From Methylomonas sp. LL1 (GTDB lineage: Bacteria > Pseudomonadota > Gammaproteobacteria > Methylococcales > Methylomonadaceae), in assembly GCF_015711015.1 (NCBI RefSeq), contig NZ_CP064653.1, positions 3,844,001 through 3,908,000 of the forward strand: 64,000 nucleotides of DNA. Reading direction: 5' to 3'. Positions 1-9,778 of this stretch are shown piece after piece. The notes below the pieces were generated by a model. The model did no database searches and was not told where the DNA came from. It saw only the letters and a program-made list of their open reading frames with translations. Position 1 is the stretch's first letter. Each line of letters opens with the position of its first letter. Made by a program: the position numbers and the translations under genes.

Positions 1-1
1 C

Positions 2-1000
2 TGGGATTATCCGCGTTTGACCTATGGCGGCGCGCATTTGCACGATCCGGACAGCGAATTAAATCGCGATGTATTGTTGAAAACTCTGGGCGGTTTTAGC
101 AAAGGCGCCGGCTTGATGCTGATGATTTTGTTGTTTGCCTGGGGCGATAAACGCGAACGCAGCAGGCGGTTCATGCGCAGTTCTAGCGGCAAGGCGGTAT
201 GGCTGGTGATGTTTTTAGTCGTGTCATTGTTTTACACCCTGTTTTCCTTGTCGGCTTTTTACCATGTGCTCGGCACCGATAAGGTTGGAGAGGATGTGTT
301 TTATCAGGCTTTGAAAAGCATACGCACCGGCCTGGTGATTGGCTCGTTGACCACCTTGGTGATGCTGCCGCTGGCTATCGTATTCGGCATCATGGCCGGC
401 TTTTTCAAGGGTTGGGTCGACGATCTGATTCAGTTCATTTATACCACGCTGAACTCGATCCCCAGCGTGTTATTGATAGCCGCCTCGATTCTGATGGTAC
501 AGGTCTACATGACCAACCACGCCGAGGATTTTAATAATTCGCTGGTGCGGGCCGACATGCGCCTGCTTTTTCTGTGCCTGATTCTGGGCGTCACCAGTTG
601 GACCGGCCTATGTCGCTTGCTACGCGCCGAAACCTTGAAGCTGCGCGAGATGGAGTATGTATTGGCCGCGCAGGCGCTGGGCGTCAAACCGGCGATGATA
701 CTGTTCCGCCACATCCTGCCCAATGTGATGCACATCGTTTTGATTAGCGTGGTGCTGGATTTCAGCTCTCTGGTGCTGGCCGAGGCCGTGCTGTCCTACA
801 TCAACATCGGCGTCGATCCCACTACCCATAGTTGGGGCAACATGATCAACAGCGCCCGCCTGGAAATGGCCCGCGAACCGGTGGTGTGGTGGTCGCTGGC
901 GGCGGCGTTTGTGTTCATGTTCGCGTTGGTGCTGGCGGCGAATTTGTTTGCCGATAGTGTCAGGGATGCGTTTGATCCAAGGAGGGCTGCGCGTGGTTAA
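2..1000 (+). CDS. ABC transporter permease, DppC/OppC/YejE type (5' end outside window)
   Basis: Inner-membrane permease of a peptide-type ABC importer. The frame is open from base 2, so the true start lies upstream of the window. The visible part has several hydrophobic segments and the family signature LGTD followed by the binding-protein-dependent transport domain. The cytoplasmic coupling loop contains AAQALGV and ends at HILPN. The C-terminus, VRDAFDPR, closely matches the end of YejE and OppC proteins as I recall them. It overlaps the start of the ATPase gene by 8 bases, as expected for one operon. The substrate-binding protein and the partner permease would lie upstream and cannot be seen. 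Family assignment is firm; the substrate (oligopeptide, dipeptide or microcin-like) is inference. Confidence 0.88.
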   Translation, partial: WDYPRLTYGGAHLHDPDSELNRDVLLKTLGGFSKGAGLMLMILLFAWGDKRERSRRFMRSSSGKAVWLVMFLVVSLFYTLFSLSAFYHVLGTDKVGEDVFYQALKSIRTGLVIGSLTTLVMLPLAIVFGIMAGFFKGWVDDLIQFIYTTLNSIPSVLLIAASILMVQVYMTNHAEDFNNSLVRADMRLLFLCLILGVTSWTGLCRLLRAETLKLREMEYVLAAQALGVKPAMILFRHILPNVMHIVLISVVLDFSSLVLAEAVLSYINIGVDPTTHSWGNMINSARLEMAREPVVWWSLAAAFVFMFALVLAANLFADSVRDAFDPRRAARG

Positions 1001-2594
1001 TACTTTGTTGAAAGTGGAAGGATTAAGTGTTGCATTTGGCAATGCCGATGTGGTTGACAATATCAGCTTCGACATCCACCCCGGCGAAACCTTCGCCCTG
1101 GTTGGCGAATCCGGTTCCGGCAAGTCGATTACCGCGCTGTCGGTGTTGCGCTTGCTACCGAATGCAGCAAAGATGCATGCCGGATCGATGGCATTGCAAA
1201 ACGATGATTTGCTGAATATTCCGGAAATCGAGTTCTGCAAGCTACGCGGCCGCCGCATAGGCCTGATTTTCCAAGACCCGATGTCGTCGTTGAATCCGGT
1301 GCTGACTATTGGCGAGCAGATAGCCGAGGTGTTGCATATTCATTTCCAGTTGTCCGGTAGTGAAGTTCAGCAGCGGGTACTGGAATTGTTGCAGCAAGTC
1401 GAAATCCCCGACCCCGTGCGGCGTCTCAACGAATATCCGCATCAATTGTCCGGCGGACAGCGCCAACGTGTGATGATTGCGATTGCCTTGGCCGGCCAGC
1501 CGGATTTGTTGATCGCCGACGAGCCGACCACGGCGCTGGACGTGACCATACAGGCTCAAATTCTGGATTTACTAAAAAATATTCAGAGACAAACCGGCAT
1601 GGCCTTGTGGCTGATCAGCCACGATCTGGCGCTGGTATCGAATATCGCCGACCGTATCGCGGTGATGCAAAACGGCAAGATCGTCGAAACCGCGACGACC
1701 CAGGAGTTTTTTAAACAGGCCCGACATCCTTACAGCCTGAAATTGCTGGCGGCGTTGCCGAAGATGGAAAGCTGCCTCGGCAAGGAAAGCAAATCCGCCT
1801 CTCCTCTGCTGAAAGTCGAGGACTTCAAGGTTTACTACCCTATCCGCAAAGGTGTGTTCAAACGGCTGGTCGGTCACGTCAAGGCTGTGGACGGGGTCGA
1901 TTTTGAGTTGCATGCCGGCACGACGCTGGCGCTGGTCGGAGAATCCGGTTGCGGCAAGACCAGCATGGGCAAGGGCTTGCTGAATCTGATTCCGGCCCAT
2001 GCCGGACGGGTGTTGTTCGGCGGTGTCGACTTGACCCGATTAAGCGGCGAAACCTTGCGTAGGCAGCGTGCCGAAATGCAAATCGTGTTTCAGGATCCAT
2101 TCGCGGCGATGAATCCGCGCATGCTGGTCGGCGACATCATCGTCGAAGGATTGACTGCGTTGCGTCCCGACATTGGCCGCGAAGAAAAGCAAAACCGGGT
2201 GGCGGAATTGTTACATCAGGTGGACTTGCCGGTTGAGGCGGCGTTACGTTATCCGCACGAATTTTCCGGCGGCCAGCGCCAGCGTATCTGTATCGCGCGC
2301 GCGTTGGCGGTGCGGCCGAAATTGATCATCTGCGATGAGCCGACCAGCGCGTTGGACGTATCGGTGCAGGCACAAATTATCGAGTTGTTGAAAAACCTGC
2401 AGAAACAACAAGGCTTGAGCTATTTGCTGATCACCCACAATCTGGGCGTGGTGGCGGAAATGGCCGACGAGGTGGCGGTAATGTACCAAGGCAAGATCGT
2501 CGAATATGGCCGGGTCGAACAGGTGTTGACCCAGCCGCGCCATGATTACACCAAGACTTTATTGGCGGCCGTGCCGCTGCTACGAGTCGCTTAG
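993..2594 (+). CDS. Dual-domain ABC transporter ATPase, YejF/DppDF-like
   Basis: Energises the peptide-type importer whose permease lies just upstream. About 533 residues contain two complete ABC domains in one chain, like YejF. The first has Walker A GESGSGKS, signature LSGGQRQR and Walker B LLIADEP. The second has [16 protein letters not shown] and LIICDEP. Each ends with the oligopeptide-transporter extension typical of DppD/DppF. The GTG at 993 is chosen because an AAGGAGG ribosome-binding site ends seven or eight bases before it. The longer open frame back to 909 would overlap the permease by about 90 bases and has no such site. Translation is probably coupled to the permease. Peptide uptake is inferred from the family. 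Confidence 0.9.
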   Translation: MVNTLLKVEGLSVAFGNADVVDNISFDIHPGETFALVGESGSGKSITALSVLRLLPNAAKMHAGSMALQNDDLLNIPEIEFCKLRGRRIGLIFQDPMSSLNPVLTIGEQIAEVLHIHFQLSGSEVQQRVLELLQQVEIPDPVRRLNEYPHQLSGGQRQRVMIAIALAGQPDLLIADEPTTALDVTIQAQILDLLKNIQRQTGMALWLISHDLALVSNIADRIAVMQNGKIVETATTQEFFKQARHPYSLKLLAALPKMESCLGKESKSASPLLKVEDFKVYYPIRKGVFKRLVGHVKAVDGVDFELHAGTTLALVGESGCGKTSMGKGLLNLIPAHAGRVLFGGVDLTRLSGETLRRQRAEMQIVFQDPFAAMNPRMLVGDIIVEGLTALRPDIGREEKQNRVAELLHQVDLPVEAALRYPHEFSGGQRQRICIARALAVRPKLIICDEPTSALDVSVQAQIIELLKNLQKQQGLSYLLITHNLGVVAEMADEVAVMYQGKIVEYGRVEQVLTQPRHDYTKTLLAAVPLLRVA

Positions 2595-2621
2595 GCTTGC
2601 GTCGAAAAGGACCCGATTTTC

Positions 2622-3134
2622 ATGCCTATCTTCATCATCTGCTGTTTAACGCTGACTGCATTGATCCAAATCCAAAGCCTGTATTTACCCCTCCTGAACA
2701 TCGAGCCGGTATGGATGGCCGCTGCCGGTCTGGCGGTTATTTTTCTATTGGCCGGCTGCCTGAAAAAGCTGCCCGGCAGTGTTTGGCATGACGGTTTTGC
2801 CTGTAGCGGTTTGTGGGCTTGGTATGGTTACTGGGAGCCGCTTTTTAGCAAAGGTTCGCCGATTTTTGATGTGTTTCCGGTGTATTACGCCGTACTCAGC
2901 GGTTGGATGTTGCTGGCGTTCATCAATAAAAGTCATCGCTTCGATCAGGCCTCTCAAGAGGCCTTGCGTTATCTGCAGCAGTATTTAGTCCGATTTGACA
3001 CCTGCTGGTTGGCTGGTTTGGTTTTGCTTGGTCTGGCGTTGCCCGAGCATTATTTGTCGTATCCGCTGGCAATGACTTTTTTCATTGTGCGCAGTGCTTT
3101 TCAGCGTTGCCTGGAGATTATCGATAGCCAGTGA
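2622..3134 (+). CDS. Hypothetical multi-pass membrane protein
   Basis: I do not recognise a named family. The 170-residue product has about four hydrophobic stretches, near residues 1-25, 30-48, 85-100 and 125-155. They are separated by short polar loops rich in Trp and Tyr, so it is probably an inner-membrane protein. It starts 27 bases after the ABC ATPase, preceded by an AAAAGG-like ribosome-binding site, so it may be transcribed with that operon. It ends about 115 bases before recA. No catalytic motif is visible. Confidence 0.65.
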   Translation: MPIFIICCLTLTALIQIQSLYLPLLNIEPVWMAAAGLAVIFLLAGCLKKLPGSVWHDGFACSGLWAWYGYWEPLFSKGSPIFDVFPVYYAVLSGWMLLAFINKSHRFDQASQEALRYLQQYLVRFDTCWLAGLVLLGLALPEHYLSYPLAMTFFIVRSAFQRCLEIIDSQ

Positions 3135-3251
3135 CGCGGTTGCGCTAAACCGAATTTAAGCAGCCGCGGATTGCAGGGATACTGTTTTACAGGCGGCTAT
3201 CTGTGTGATAATGGCCCGCTTTCATCAGTCACGGATATACCGGGTACAGAT

Positions 3252-4307
3252 ATGGACGAGAACAAAAAAAAGGCGCTAGGCGCCGCGTTGATGCAGATCG
3301 AGAAACAATTCGGCAAAGGCTCCGTGATGCGGATGGGCGATGTCGCCGCCAGCCGCGATATTGAGGTCGTGTCGACCGGCTCGCTGTCCTTGGATATTGC
3401 CCTCGGTGTCGGCGGCTTGCCGCGCGGGCGCATCATCGAAATCTATGGCCCGGAGTCGTCCGGTAAAACCACCTTGACCCTGCAAACCATCGCCCAGATG
3501 CAGAAACTGGGCGGCACGGCGGCGTTTGTCGATGCCGAGCACGCGCTGGATCCGGTCTATGCGCAAAAGATCGGCGTCAATATCGACGATTTATTGGTTT
3601 CCCAACCGGATACCGGCGAACAGGCCCTGGAAATCACCGACATGCTGGTACGCTCCGGCGCGGTCGACATCGTGGTGATCGACTCGGTGGCGGCCTTGAC
3701 GCCGAAAGCCGAAATCGAAGGCGACATGGGCGATTCGCACATGGGCTTGCAGGCGCGTTTGATGTCGCAAGCCTTGCGTAAATTGACCGCCAACATCAAG
3801 CGTTCCAACACCTTGGTGATTTTCATCAACCAGTTGCGGATGAAAATCGGCGTGATGTTCGGTAATCCCGAAACCACCACCGGCGGTAACGCCTTGAAAT
3901 TTTATGCCTCGGTACGTTTGGATATCCGCCGCATCGGCGCGATCAAGAAAGGCGACGAGGTGATTGGTAACGAAACTCGCGTCAAAGTGGTCAAAAACAA
4001 GGTGGCGCCGCCGTTCAAACAGGCCGATTTCGAGATTTTGTACGGCGAAGGCGTGTCCTTCTTCGGCGAACTGGTCGATCTGGGGGTCGAGTTTGGCTTC
4101 GTACAAAAGTCCGGTTCCTGGTACGCATACAACAACGAGAAAATCGGCCAAGGCAAGGATAATGCCAAGCAGTTCTTGAGAGATAATCCGGATAAAGCCA
4201 AGGAACTGGAAGCCGCAATCCGTGAAAAAGCCTTTGCAAAACTGGCAACGGTAGCGCCATCACATGATACAGACGCGGACGACACCGAATTCGTCGACGG
4301 CGACTGA
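3252..4307 (+). CDS. recA: Recombinase RecA
   Basis: DNA-strand-exchange ATPase and LexA co-protease of the SOS response, acting in the cytoplasm on single-stranded DNA. The product is about 351 residues, normal for RecA. Visible motifs are Walker [10 protein letters not shown] near residue 67, the MAW-like region, loop L2 with [14 protein letters not shown], and the acidic tail ending EFVDGD. The ATG at 3252 gives the canonical MDENKKKAL start. The frame stays open upstream, but that extension looks unlike RecA. The following recX overlaps its end by 44 bases. No canonical CTG-N10-CAG LexA site is visible upstream, only a shortened CTGT-N3-ACAG at 3182-3192. Confidence 0.98.
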   Translation: MDENKKKALGAALMQIEKQFGKGSVMRMGDVAASRDIEVVSTGSLSLDIALGVGGLPRGRIIEIYGPESSGKTTLTLQTIAQMQKLGGTAAFVDAEHALDPVYAQKIGVNIDDLLVSQPDTGEQALEITDMLVRSGAVDIVVIDSVAALTPKAEIEGDMGDSHMGLQARLMSQALRKLTANIKRSNTLVIFINQLRMKIGVMFGNPETTTGGNALKFYASVRLDIRRIGAIKKGDEVIGNETRVKVVKNKVAPPFKQADFEILYGEGVSFFGELVDLGVEFGFVQKSGSWYAYNNEKIGQGKDNAKQFLRDNPDKAKELEAAIREKAFAKLATVAPSHDTDADDTEFVDGD

Positions 4308-4770
4308 GCGACGGTCACAAATCGAAGCGGTCTGTTTACGCTTGCTGGCCCGGCGCGAACATAGCCGGCGCGAGTTGCTGGATAAGCTGGCGCTGAGGGG
4401 TTTTCAGCGCGACGAGGTCGAACCGGTCATTGAGGTTTTGGCCGAGCAAAACTGGCAGAACGATGACCGTTACGCCGAATGCTATGTCCGGCAGCGCATT
4501 CAAAATGGCTACGGCCCGATAAGGATACGTTACGAGTTGCAGCAGCGCGGCATAGACGATGCCGACCTGGATGCACAGGCCGAAGAACAGGGCGGTGGCT
4601 GGCGGAACCTGCTGCTGGACGTTTATATCGGCAAATACGGCGAAGAGAAATCGTTGACTCAGGCCGAATGGCTGAAACGCAGCCGCTTCCTGCAGCAGCG
4701 CGGCTTTAGCGGCGAGATGATTAAACGCTTGTTTGCGGAATTGAAAATCAAACTATGTAGGTCGGGTTAG
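4264..4770 (+). CDS. recX: Regulatory protein RecX
   Basis: RecX binds RecA filaments and limits their activity. The 168-residue product has the repeated helical RecX units: an N-terminal [13 protein letters not shown] stretch near residue 31, then [19 protein letters not shown] near 67, then [10 protein letters not shown]. Arrangement after recA is the usual one in bacteria. The ATG at 4264 overlaps the end of recA by 44 bases, which suggests coupled, lower-level translation. The last codons and the stop lie inside the left arm of the inverted repeat at 4757-4790, so the final CRSG residues come from the repeat rather than the family core. Confidence 0.95.
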   Translation: MIQTRTTPNSSTATERRSQIEAVCLRLLARREHSRRELLDKLALRGFQRDEVEPVIEVLAEQNWQNDDRYAECYVRQRIQNGYGPIRIRYELQQRGIDDADLDAQAEEQGGGWRNLLLDVYIGKYGEEKSLTQAEWLKRSRFLQQRGFSGEMIKRLFAELKIKLCRSG

Positions 4771-4790
4771 CGTAACGTAACCCGACCTAC
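4757..4790. repeat. Inverted repeat at the end of recX (possible terminator)
   Basis: A perfect 13-base stem, GTAGGTCGGGTTA at 4757-4769 pairing with 4778-4790, encloses an 8-base loop. It overlaps the recX stop codon. There is no clean T run directly after it, so an intrinsic terminator is possible but unproven. A near-identical motif recurs at 9590-9620 (GTAGGTTGGGTTA with TAACCCAAC). It is therefore a dispersed repeat family rather than a recX-specific signal. Confidence 0.75.
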
Positions 4791-4876
4791 GTTTGTTTAG
4801 AACAAAAAACCGAAGTCCGTAGCTCCGAATAGCGAAGCGTATTCGGAGGAAAGTGAAGTCTGCATGACGAACAAAA

Positions 4877-5158
4877 ATGCCAACTAGCGAGATAAGCAAA
4901 ATGACAGCACATTCAAATGATCTTATGTTGTCGACTCCGCAATTTCGGCAAGTGTATGACGATGCACCCGAGGCAATTGTTATTCCCAAATACTTGCAAC
5001 ACCACCGCATCGTGGTCACGGTGTCATTGCTGGATGAAGATCAATCAGCTACGCCGATCAGAAAACGCAGGCCGCCCGCGCAATTCGCGGGACGAGTGAA
5101 AGAATTGGGTGACGTCATCAACACGCTGTCGGCCGAGGATTGGGGGTTGGCCGATTGA
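4877..5158 (+). CDS. Putative antitoxin of a VapBC-like pair
   Basis: Small 93-residue protein directly before a PIN-domain gene, with which it shares the overlap TTGA at 5155-5158. This is the usual order and spacing for a type II antitoxin-toxin operon. The sequence has a short beta-like stretch (AIVIPKY, IVVTVSLL), a basic proline-rich linker (RKRRPP) and an acidic C-terminus. I do not see a clear helix-turn-helix or AbrB domain, so the antitoxin role rests mainly on position. The start could also be the ATG at 4901. A hairpin at 4823-4848 lies upstream. Confidence 0.6.
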   Translation: MPTSEISKMTAHSNDLMLSTPQFRQVYDDAPEAIVIPKYLQHHRIVVTVSLLDEDQSATPIRKRRPPAQFAGRVKELGDVINTLSAEDWGLAD

Positions 5159-5457
5159 TCGTATTGGATACGCATATTTGGTATTGGTGGATTAATCAGA
5201 TTCCGGGGCGATTGTCGTCCGGTATTGTCGATTTAATCGAGCAAGCCGATGAAGTAGCTGTTTCCGCGATTTCCGTTTTCGAGATGGCGTGGTTGGTTCG
5301 GCACGGAAGAATCGAATTGGGTGGCGAATTCGAGCAATGGCTTGAAGATGTCATTGAATCGGATTGTGTCAAATTCCTGCCAGTTACTCCGCAGATTGCC
5401 AGTTTAGCTGTGGCGTTTCCGGCTTATCTTGAGTTGCAAGGCCGGGATCGGCCGTGA
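5155..5457 (+). CDS. VapC-like PIN-domain toxin, C-terminally truncated
   Basis: Probable PIN-fold ribonuclease of a type II toxin-antitoxin pair. The N-terminus LIVLDTHIWYWW carries the first catalytic Asp, and AVSAISVFEMAWL carries the conserved Glu. Family members run to about 125-130 residues and contain a later D-P-x-D-R-x-I-I block with further acidic residues. Here the frame stops at about 100 residues after GRDRP. A neighbouring frame at 5448-5460 reads AVIIES, which fits the missing block, so a small indel probably broke the gene. The TTG at 5155 is chosen because it overlaps the antitoxin stop and gives the normal PIN start. The product is likely inactive. Confidence 0.7.
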   Translation: MIVLDTHIWYWWINQIPGRLSSGIVDLIEQADEVAVSAISVFEMAWLVRHGRIELGGEFEQWLEDVIESDCVKFLPVTPQIASLAVAFPAYLELQGRDRP

Positions 5458-5508
5458 TTATTGAATCCAAATTTAAAAATTGAAATTAAATCAACCGAAA
5501 TAACCACC

Positions 5509-8118
5509 ATGAAAAAAATGACCAGCGCCGAATTACGGGCCGCCTTTTTGGAATTCTTTCGCCAACACGGCCACGCCGTGCGCCCTTCCAGTTCGCTGAT
5601 ACCGGGCAATGATCCGACATTGTTGTTCACCAACGCCGGGATGGTGCAGTTCAAGGATGTGTTCCTGGGCCGCGAAAAGCTTGATTTCACCCGCGCCGCC
5701 ACCAGCCAGCGTTGCGTTCGCGCCGGCGGCAAGCATAACGACCTGGAAAACGTCGGCTATACCGCGCGTCATCATACTTTCTTCGAAATGCTGGGTAATT
5801 TCAGTTTCGGCGATTACTTTAAACGCGATGCGATCCATTTTGCCTGGGACTTCTTGACCAAGGAATTGGGCATTTCGCCGACAAGATTATGGGTAACGGT
5901 GTTCGACGAAGACTCCGAAGCCGAAGCCATCTGGCTGGAAGACGTCAAGATCGACCCGACCCGCTTTTCCAGAATCGGCGCCAAGGACAATTTCTGGTCG
6001 ATGGGCGACGTCGGCCCGTGCGGACCTTGCACCGAAATCTTCTACGATCATGGCGAACATGTCGCCGGCGGCCCTCCAGGCAGTCCGGACGAAGATGGCG
6101 ACCGCTACATTGAAATCTGGAACCTGGTGTTCATGCAATACGACCGCGACAAGGATGGCAATCTGACGCCGCTGCCGGCGCCATCGGTCGATACCGGCAT
6201 GGGCCTGGAGCGGATTTCCGCCGTGATGCAGGGTGTGCACAGCAACTACGAAATCGATTTGTTCCAAAACCTGTTGAAAGTGGCGGCGAGCTTGGCTGGC
6301 ACCGACGACTTGACCAATAGCTCGTTGCGGGTTATTGCCGACCACATCCGTTCCTGCGCATTTTTGGTGGCCGACGGCGTACTGCCGTCCAACGAAGGCC
6401 GTGGCTACGTGTTGCGCCGCATTGTCCGCCGCGCAATCCGTCACGGTTACCGTTTGGGCATTAAAGACACTTTCTTCTACAAACTGGTCGCGCCGCTGGT
6501 CGCCGAAATGGGCGAAGCGTATCCGGAACTGGCCAAGGCCCAGGAGCAGGTCGAGCGCGTCTTGAAAAAAGAGGAAGAGCGCTTCGCCGAGACCCTGGAA
6601 CAAGGCATGAAAATCCTGGAAACTTGCGTCGCCAAGCTGGACGGTCACGTCATCCCCGGCGATGTGGTGTTTCAACTTTATGATACCTACGGCTTCCCGG
6701 TGGATTTGACCGCCGATTTCGCTCGCGAACACGACCTCAGTGTCGATCACGCCGGCTTCGAAGTGGAAATGGCTGCTCAGCGCGACCGTGCCCGCGCCGG
6801 GGGCAGTTTCGCGGCCGATTACGATCAAGACATCAAGCACGACAGCGCTACCGAATTTACCGGTTATTTCCATCTGGACGGCTCGGTGCAAATCCTCGGC
6901 CTGTTCAAGAAAGGTCTGCCGGTCGATAGCCTGGAAGCCGGCGACGAAGGCGTGGTGATTCTTGATCAAACGCCGTTCTATGCCGAGTCCGGCGGCCAGG
7001 TCGGCGACAGCGGACGCATCGAATGCGACGGCGCTGTCTTCGAAGTCCACGATACCCAAAAGCAGGGCGGTAAACTGTTCTTGCACAAAGGCAAGGTGTT
7101 GCAAGGCGTACTGAACGAGGGCCAAGCTTGCGAAGTCAGCGTCGACGCCGAAATCCGCAAGGCCACCGAACGCAACCACTCCGCGACCCATTTGCTGCAT
7201 GCCGCCTTGCGAGCTACGCTGGGCGAACATGTGGCACAGAAAGGTTCTCAGGTCAACGCCGAGCGCCTGCGTTTCGACTTTTCGCATTTCGAGCCGATGA
7301 CGGCGGCGGAAATTGCCACCGTCGAACGCTTGGTCAACGAACAGATTCGTTTGAACAACCCGGTGGCCGCCGAAATCATGGCTAAAGACGACGCGGTGAA
7401 AGCCGGCGCGATGGCCCTGTTCGGCGAGAAATACGGCGACGAAGTGCGGGTGTTGAAAATCGGCGACTTCTCCACCGAGTTGTGCGGCGGCACTCACGTT
7501 GATAGAGCCGGCGACATCGGCTTGTTCAAAATCGTCGGCGAGACCGGCGTCGCCGCCGGCGTCAGACGTCTTGAAGCCGTCACCGGCCAAGGCGCCCTGG
7601 AATGGATAGAACAGCGTGAAAAAGCCTTGCTCAGCATCGCCAGCCTGCTGAAAGCCGCGCCGGATAAAACCGCCGACAAGGTTCAACAGTTGTTGGAAAA
7701 GAACCGCAACCTGGAAAAAGAGCTGGAAAAACTCAAATCCAAACTGGCCAGCTCGGCCGGCGACGAAATGACCGGCCAGGCGGTCGATGTCAACGGCGTC
7801 AAAGTGTTGGCCGTGAAACTGGACGACGTCGATCCGAAGGCTCTGCGCGATCTGGCTGATCAACTAAAAAACAAACTGGGCAGTGCGGCCTTGGTGTTGG
7901 CGGCGGTGAGCGGCGACAAAGTCAGCCTGATCGCCAGCGTTTCCAAGGATGCGATGGACAAGGTCAAAGCCGGCGAATTGGTGAATTTCGTCGCTACCCA
8001 AGTCGGCGGCAAAGGTGGCGGCAGGCCCGATATGGCGCAAGCCGGGGGTAATGATCCTGCCGGATTGCCGGCGGCGCTGGCGGCGGTGCCGGAATGGGTG
8101 AGAGAAAGGCTGGGTTAA
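5509..8118 (+). CDS. alaS: Alanyl-tRNA synthetase
   Basis: Charges tRNA-Ala in the cytoplasm. The 869-residue product has the class II catalytic core at the N-terminus ([19 protein letters not shown] near residue 25). The editing domain has HSATHLLH and CGGTHV zinc-binding motifs near residues 560 and 660. The C-terminal region is a coiled coil plus a DHHA1 domain ([15 protein letters not shown]). The ATG at 5509 gives [10 protein letters not shown], which aligns with other AlaRS starts; the ATG at 5518 is the alternative. Upstream frame extension to 5461 is not family-like. In many gammaproteobacteria alaS follows recA-recX; here a toxin-antitoxin pair has been inserted between them. lysC also lies downstream, after an accessory insertion. 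Confidence 0.97.
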   Translation: MKKMTSAELRAAFLEFFRQHGHAVRPSSSLIPGNDPTLLFTNAGMVQFKDVFLGREKLDFTRAATSQRCVRAGGKHNDLENVGYTARHHTFFEMLGNFSFGDYFKRDAIHFAWDFLTKELGISPTRLWVTVFDEDSEAEAIWLEDVKIDPTRFSRIGAKDNFWSMGDVGPCGPCTEIFYDHGEHVAGGPPGSPDEDGDRYIEIWNLVFMQYDRDKDGNLTPLPAPSVDTGMGLERISAVMQGVHSNYEIDLFQNLLKVAASLAGTDDLTNSSLRVIADHIRSCAFLVADGVLPSNEGRGYVLRRIVRRAIRHGYRLGIKDTFFYKLVAPLVAEMGEAYPELAKAQEQVERVLKKEEERFAETLEQGMKILETCVAKLDGHVIPGDVVFQLYDTYGFPVDLTADFAREHDLSVDHAGFEVEMAAQRDRARAGGSFAADYDQDIKHDSATEFTGYFHLDGSVQILGLFKKGLPVDSLEAGDEGVVILDQTPFYAESGGQVGDSGRIECDGAVFEVHDTQKQGGKLFLHKGKVLQGVLNEGQACEVSVDAEIRKATERNHSATHLLHAALRATLGEHVAQKGSQVNAERLRFDFSHFEPMTAAEIATVERLVNEQIRLNNPVAAEIMAKDDAVKAGAMALFGEKYGDEVRVLKIGDFSTELCGGTHVDRAGDIGLFKIVGETGVAAGVRRLEAVTGQGALEWIEQREKALLSIASLLKAAPDKTADKVQQLLEKNRNLEKELEKLKSKLASSAGDEMTGQAVDVNGVKVLAVKLDDVDPKALRDLADQLKNKLGSAALVLAAVSGDKVSLIASVSKDAMDKVKAGELVNFVATQVGGKGGGRPDMAQAGGNDPAGLPAALAAVPEWVRERLG

Positions 8119-8178
8119 GAAACTAACTGATCTTAACGTTGTTAATCCGTTGACGTTTATTCAAGAAGAGACAGATTC

Positions 8179-8379
8179 ATGAGAACAGATAGCGAAGTTA
8201 TTAATAGCGGATTTGAATCTATTTTTTCATCGTTGGGCATGGTCGATGCCGAACGCTTTATTATTTTGATAAAGCGCGATAAGTTCGATTATGCCGAATG
8301 GCAGAAACAGCTTTGGGTTGGGGAATCGGTGGAGACTTTGTCGGAAATGGCGCAGAGGGCTTGGAAACAGACTGAATAA
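8179..8379 (+). CDS. Small conserved hypothetical protein
   Basis: 66 residues with a central DAERFIILIKRDKFDYAEWQKQLW block. I recall similar short proteins (VEAERFI...FDYTRW) scattered in cyanobacteria and methanotrophs, often next to toxin-antitoxin-like genes. The function is unknown to me. No signal peptide or membrane segment is visible. It starts with ATG after an AAGAGA ribosome-binding site and precedes a DUF4160/DUF2442 pair on the same strand by 21 bases, so it may be part of that small operon. Confidence 0.6.
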   Translation: MRTDSEVINSGFESIFSSLGMVDAERFIILIKRDKFDYAEWQKQLWVGESVETLSEMAQRAWKQTE

Positions 8380-8400
8380 TTTTTGAGATGAGGGAATGCG

Positions 8401-8661
8401 ATGCCTTATGTATCGATGTTTTTTGGAATAATTATTCGAATGTTTCATAACGAGCACAATCCGCCACATTTTCATGCCGAGTATCAAGGTCAAAGAGGTG
8501 TATTCAGCATTGATGGCAACATGGTCAAAGGCAATATTACCTCCAAGACGGCCAAGAAATTGATACAGGAGTGGGCGTTGCTTCATCAAAACGAACTCAT
8601 GCAAAATTGGCATAAAGCCACGCAAGGTAAACAGATTGATAGAATTGAACCTCTCAATTAG
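8401..8661 (+). CDS. DUF4160 family protein
   Basis: 86 residues matching the DUF4160 pattern as I know it: an N-terminal PYVSMFFGIIIRMF strand, then HNPPHFHAEYQG, the family hallmark, then an IDGNMVKG stretch. DUF4160 genes are nearly always next to a DUF2442 gene, as here, and the pair is suspected to be a toxin-antitoxin-like module. No biochemical role is established to my knowledge. The His-rich HFHAEY motif could bind metal, but that is inference. Spacing to the next gene is 12 bases, consistent with an operon. Confidence 0.85.
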   Translation: MPYVSMFFGIIIRMFHNEHNPPHFHAEYQGQRGVFSIDGNMVKGNITSKTAKKLIQEWALLHQNELMQNWHKATQGKQIDRIEPLN

Positions 8662-8673
8662 AGGAGAACAGCC

Positions 8674-8916
8674 ATGCAATACATGCCCGTTGTTGTTGAT
8701 GCCGAATATTTAAGCGATTACAAAATCAAGCTGACTTTTGATAACGGCGAAAAAAGGATTGCCGATTGTTGGAAATGGTTGAATGGCGAGGTTTTCGAGC
8801 CATTGAAGGATAAACAGTATTTTCAGAAGTTTTTTGTCGATGGTTGGAGTATATCCTGGCCGAATGGGGCGGATATTGCGCCGGAGACTTTGTATGAAGA
8901 GGGTGAGGTTATTTAG
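8674..8916 (+). CDS. DUF2442 family protein
   Basis: 80-residue partner of the preceding DUF4160 gene. The DUF2442 features are a small beta-rich fold with YKIKLTFDNGEKRIADC, then the C-terminal block WSISWPNGADIAPETLYEEG, in which W-P-N-G-x-D-I and the final E-T-L-Y are conserved. It may be the antitoxin-like half of a two-gene module; that is inference from the recurrent pairing. A second, diverged DUF2442 gene lies at 10881-11126, beyond the AT-rich cassette. Start ATG follows a GAGGAGA ribosome-binding site. Confidence 0.85.
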   Translation: MQYMPVVVDAEYLSDYKIKLTFDNGEKRIADCWKWLNGEVFEPLKDKQYFQKFFVDGWSISWPNGADIAPETLYEEGEVI

Positions 8917-8949
8917 CCTTTAGTTATTAAAAAGTTAACTGGTTTAAAT

Positions 8950-9195
8950 GTGTTGCTATCGCGACGGATTGTTTTGAAGTCGGTTCGCGGACCGACAACC
9001 GCGATACTTTTTGCTATAAAAGCCATCCCTGGCTTTCACCCTGCGGGCCAGCCTTTGGCTGTTCAAATTCGCTTCTGGCGAATTTGTGCGTCGCCAAAAG
9101 AAAGTATCCAAAGAAAAGGCGACCCGGACGCCGCTTAGCTCACTCGGCATATCCGTGTGCCTTGCCCTTCGGGTGCTCGGCGCGGCATACGGGAC
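8950..9195 (+). repeat. Dispersed ~250 bp repeat, copy A
   Basis: First of three imperfect copies in this window. Landmarks in order are TGTTGCTATCGCGACGG, a stretch AGTCGGTTCGCGGACCGAC with internal dyad symmetry, AAAGAAAGTATCCAAAGAAAAGG cut across its middle, CCCGGACGCCGC, and a GTGCTCGGCGCGGCATACGGGAC end. No gene is supported inside it: the short open frames are interrupted differently in each copy. This copy has an extra GC-rich insert after the dyad (9021-9090). Confidence 0.8.
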
Positions 9196-9231
9196 TGTCG
9201 AAAGCTGATAATTGATTTTGTAGATTTGACT

Positions 9232-9304
9232 GTAGGATGCTGCCGACGCAAGGAGGCGCATCGTTCGCGATCGATGTGCTTCACTTTGTTCATCATCCTA
9301 CGAA
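9232..9304. repeat. Short repeat with inverted ends
   Basis: GTAGGATG at the left is matched by CATCCTAC at the right, enclosing GCATCGTTCGCGATCGATG, itself partly palindromic. A related motif (GCATCGTTCGCGATCAATG ending CATCCTACGAG) lies at 9632-9678 after the GTAGGTTGGGTTA hairpin of 9590-9620. These look like dispersed intergenic repeats with no coding content. They fill the space between copies A and B of the larger repeat. Confidence 0.6.
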
Positions 9305-9318
9305 CTTGGGGAGCTTAT

Positions 9319-9575
9319 GTGTCGCTATCGCGATGGGCTGTTTTGAAGTCGGTTCTCGCACCGACAGGCGAGATACTTTCTTTTGCGTTGCCAAAAGAAA
9401 GTATCCAAAGAAAAGGCAACCCGGATGCCGCGTTGATCCTGCGCTCCGAAGGCTTTGAACGGGGTTTTCCGAAGGGGCGTCCCAGCCCCTACGTAAAACG
9501 CGATGCATCCTTGCATCGCCCCTATCGGGCAATTCCGTCCAAAGCCTCCGGTGCTCGGCACGGCATAACGGGACA
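9319..9575 (+). repeat. Dispersed ~250 bp repeat, copy B
   Basis: Second copy of the repeat, same orientation as copy A. It begins GTGTCGCTATCGCGATGG, continues with GTTCTCGCACCGACAGGCGAG, ATACTTTCTTTTGCG and CCGGATGCCGCG, and ends CGGTGCTCGGCACGGCAT. It is longer than copy A in the middle, with GGGGCGTCCCAGCCCCTACG and GCGATGCATCCTTGCATCGC, both capable of forming hairpins. No credible gene is seen between 8917 and 9778 apart from these repeats. Confidence 0.8.
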
Positions 9576-9778
9576 AAACCCGTCCCAGTGTAGGTTGGGT
9601 TAGCAATAGCGTAACCCAACATTTCGGAGTCGCATCGTTCGCGATCAATGCGCATTATTTTATTCAGCACATCCTACGAGCTGGTGTAGATTTTTAGTCG
9701 CGGAATGAAATAAATATGAAAAATAATGAGATAGGATGGGTACATCCAGACCCATAATTCGTTTAGGAGGAGATAGCC

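Noticed and set aside
620-1258. A 212-codon minus-strand frame over the ABC permease/ATPase
   Set aside because: Antisense shadow of two well-supported genes; no family match and no ribosome-binding site.
5887-7863. A 658-codon open frame on the minus strand across alaS
   Set aside because: It is antisense to a clearly real gene and reflects its codon bias; the product has a composition typical of shadow frames and no recognisable domain.
9157-9670. Open frames of 100-150 codons on both strands in the repeat region
   Set aside because: They lie inside the dispersed repeats, are interrupted differently in each copy and have no start signals.
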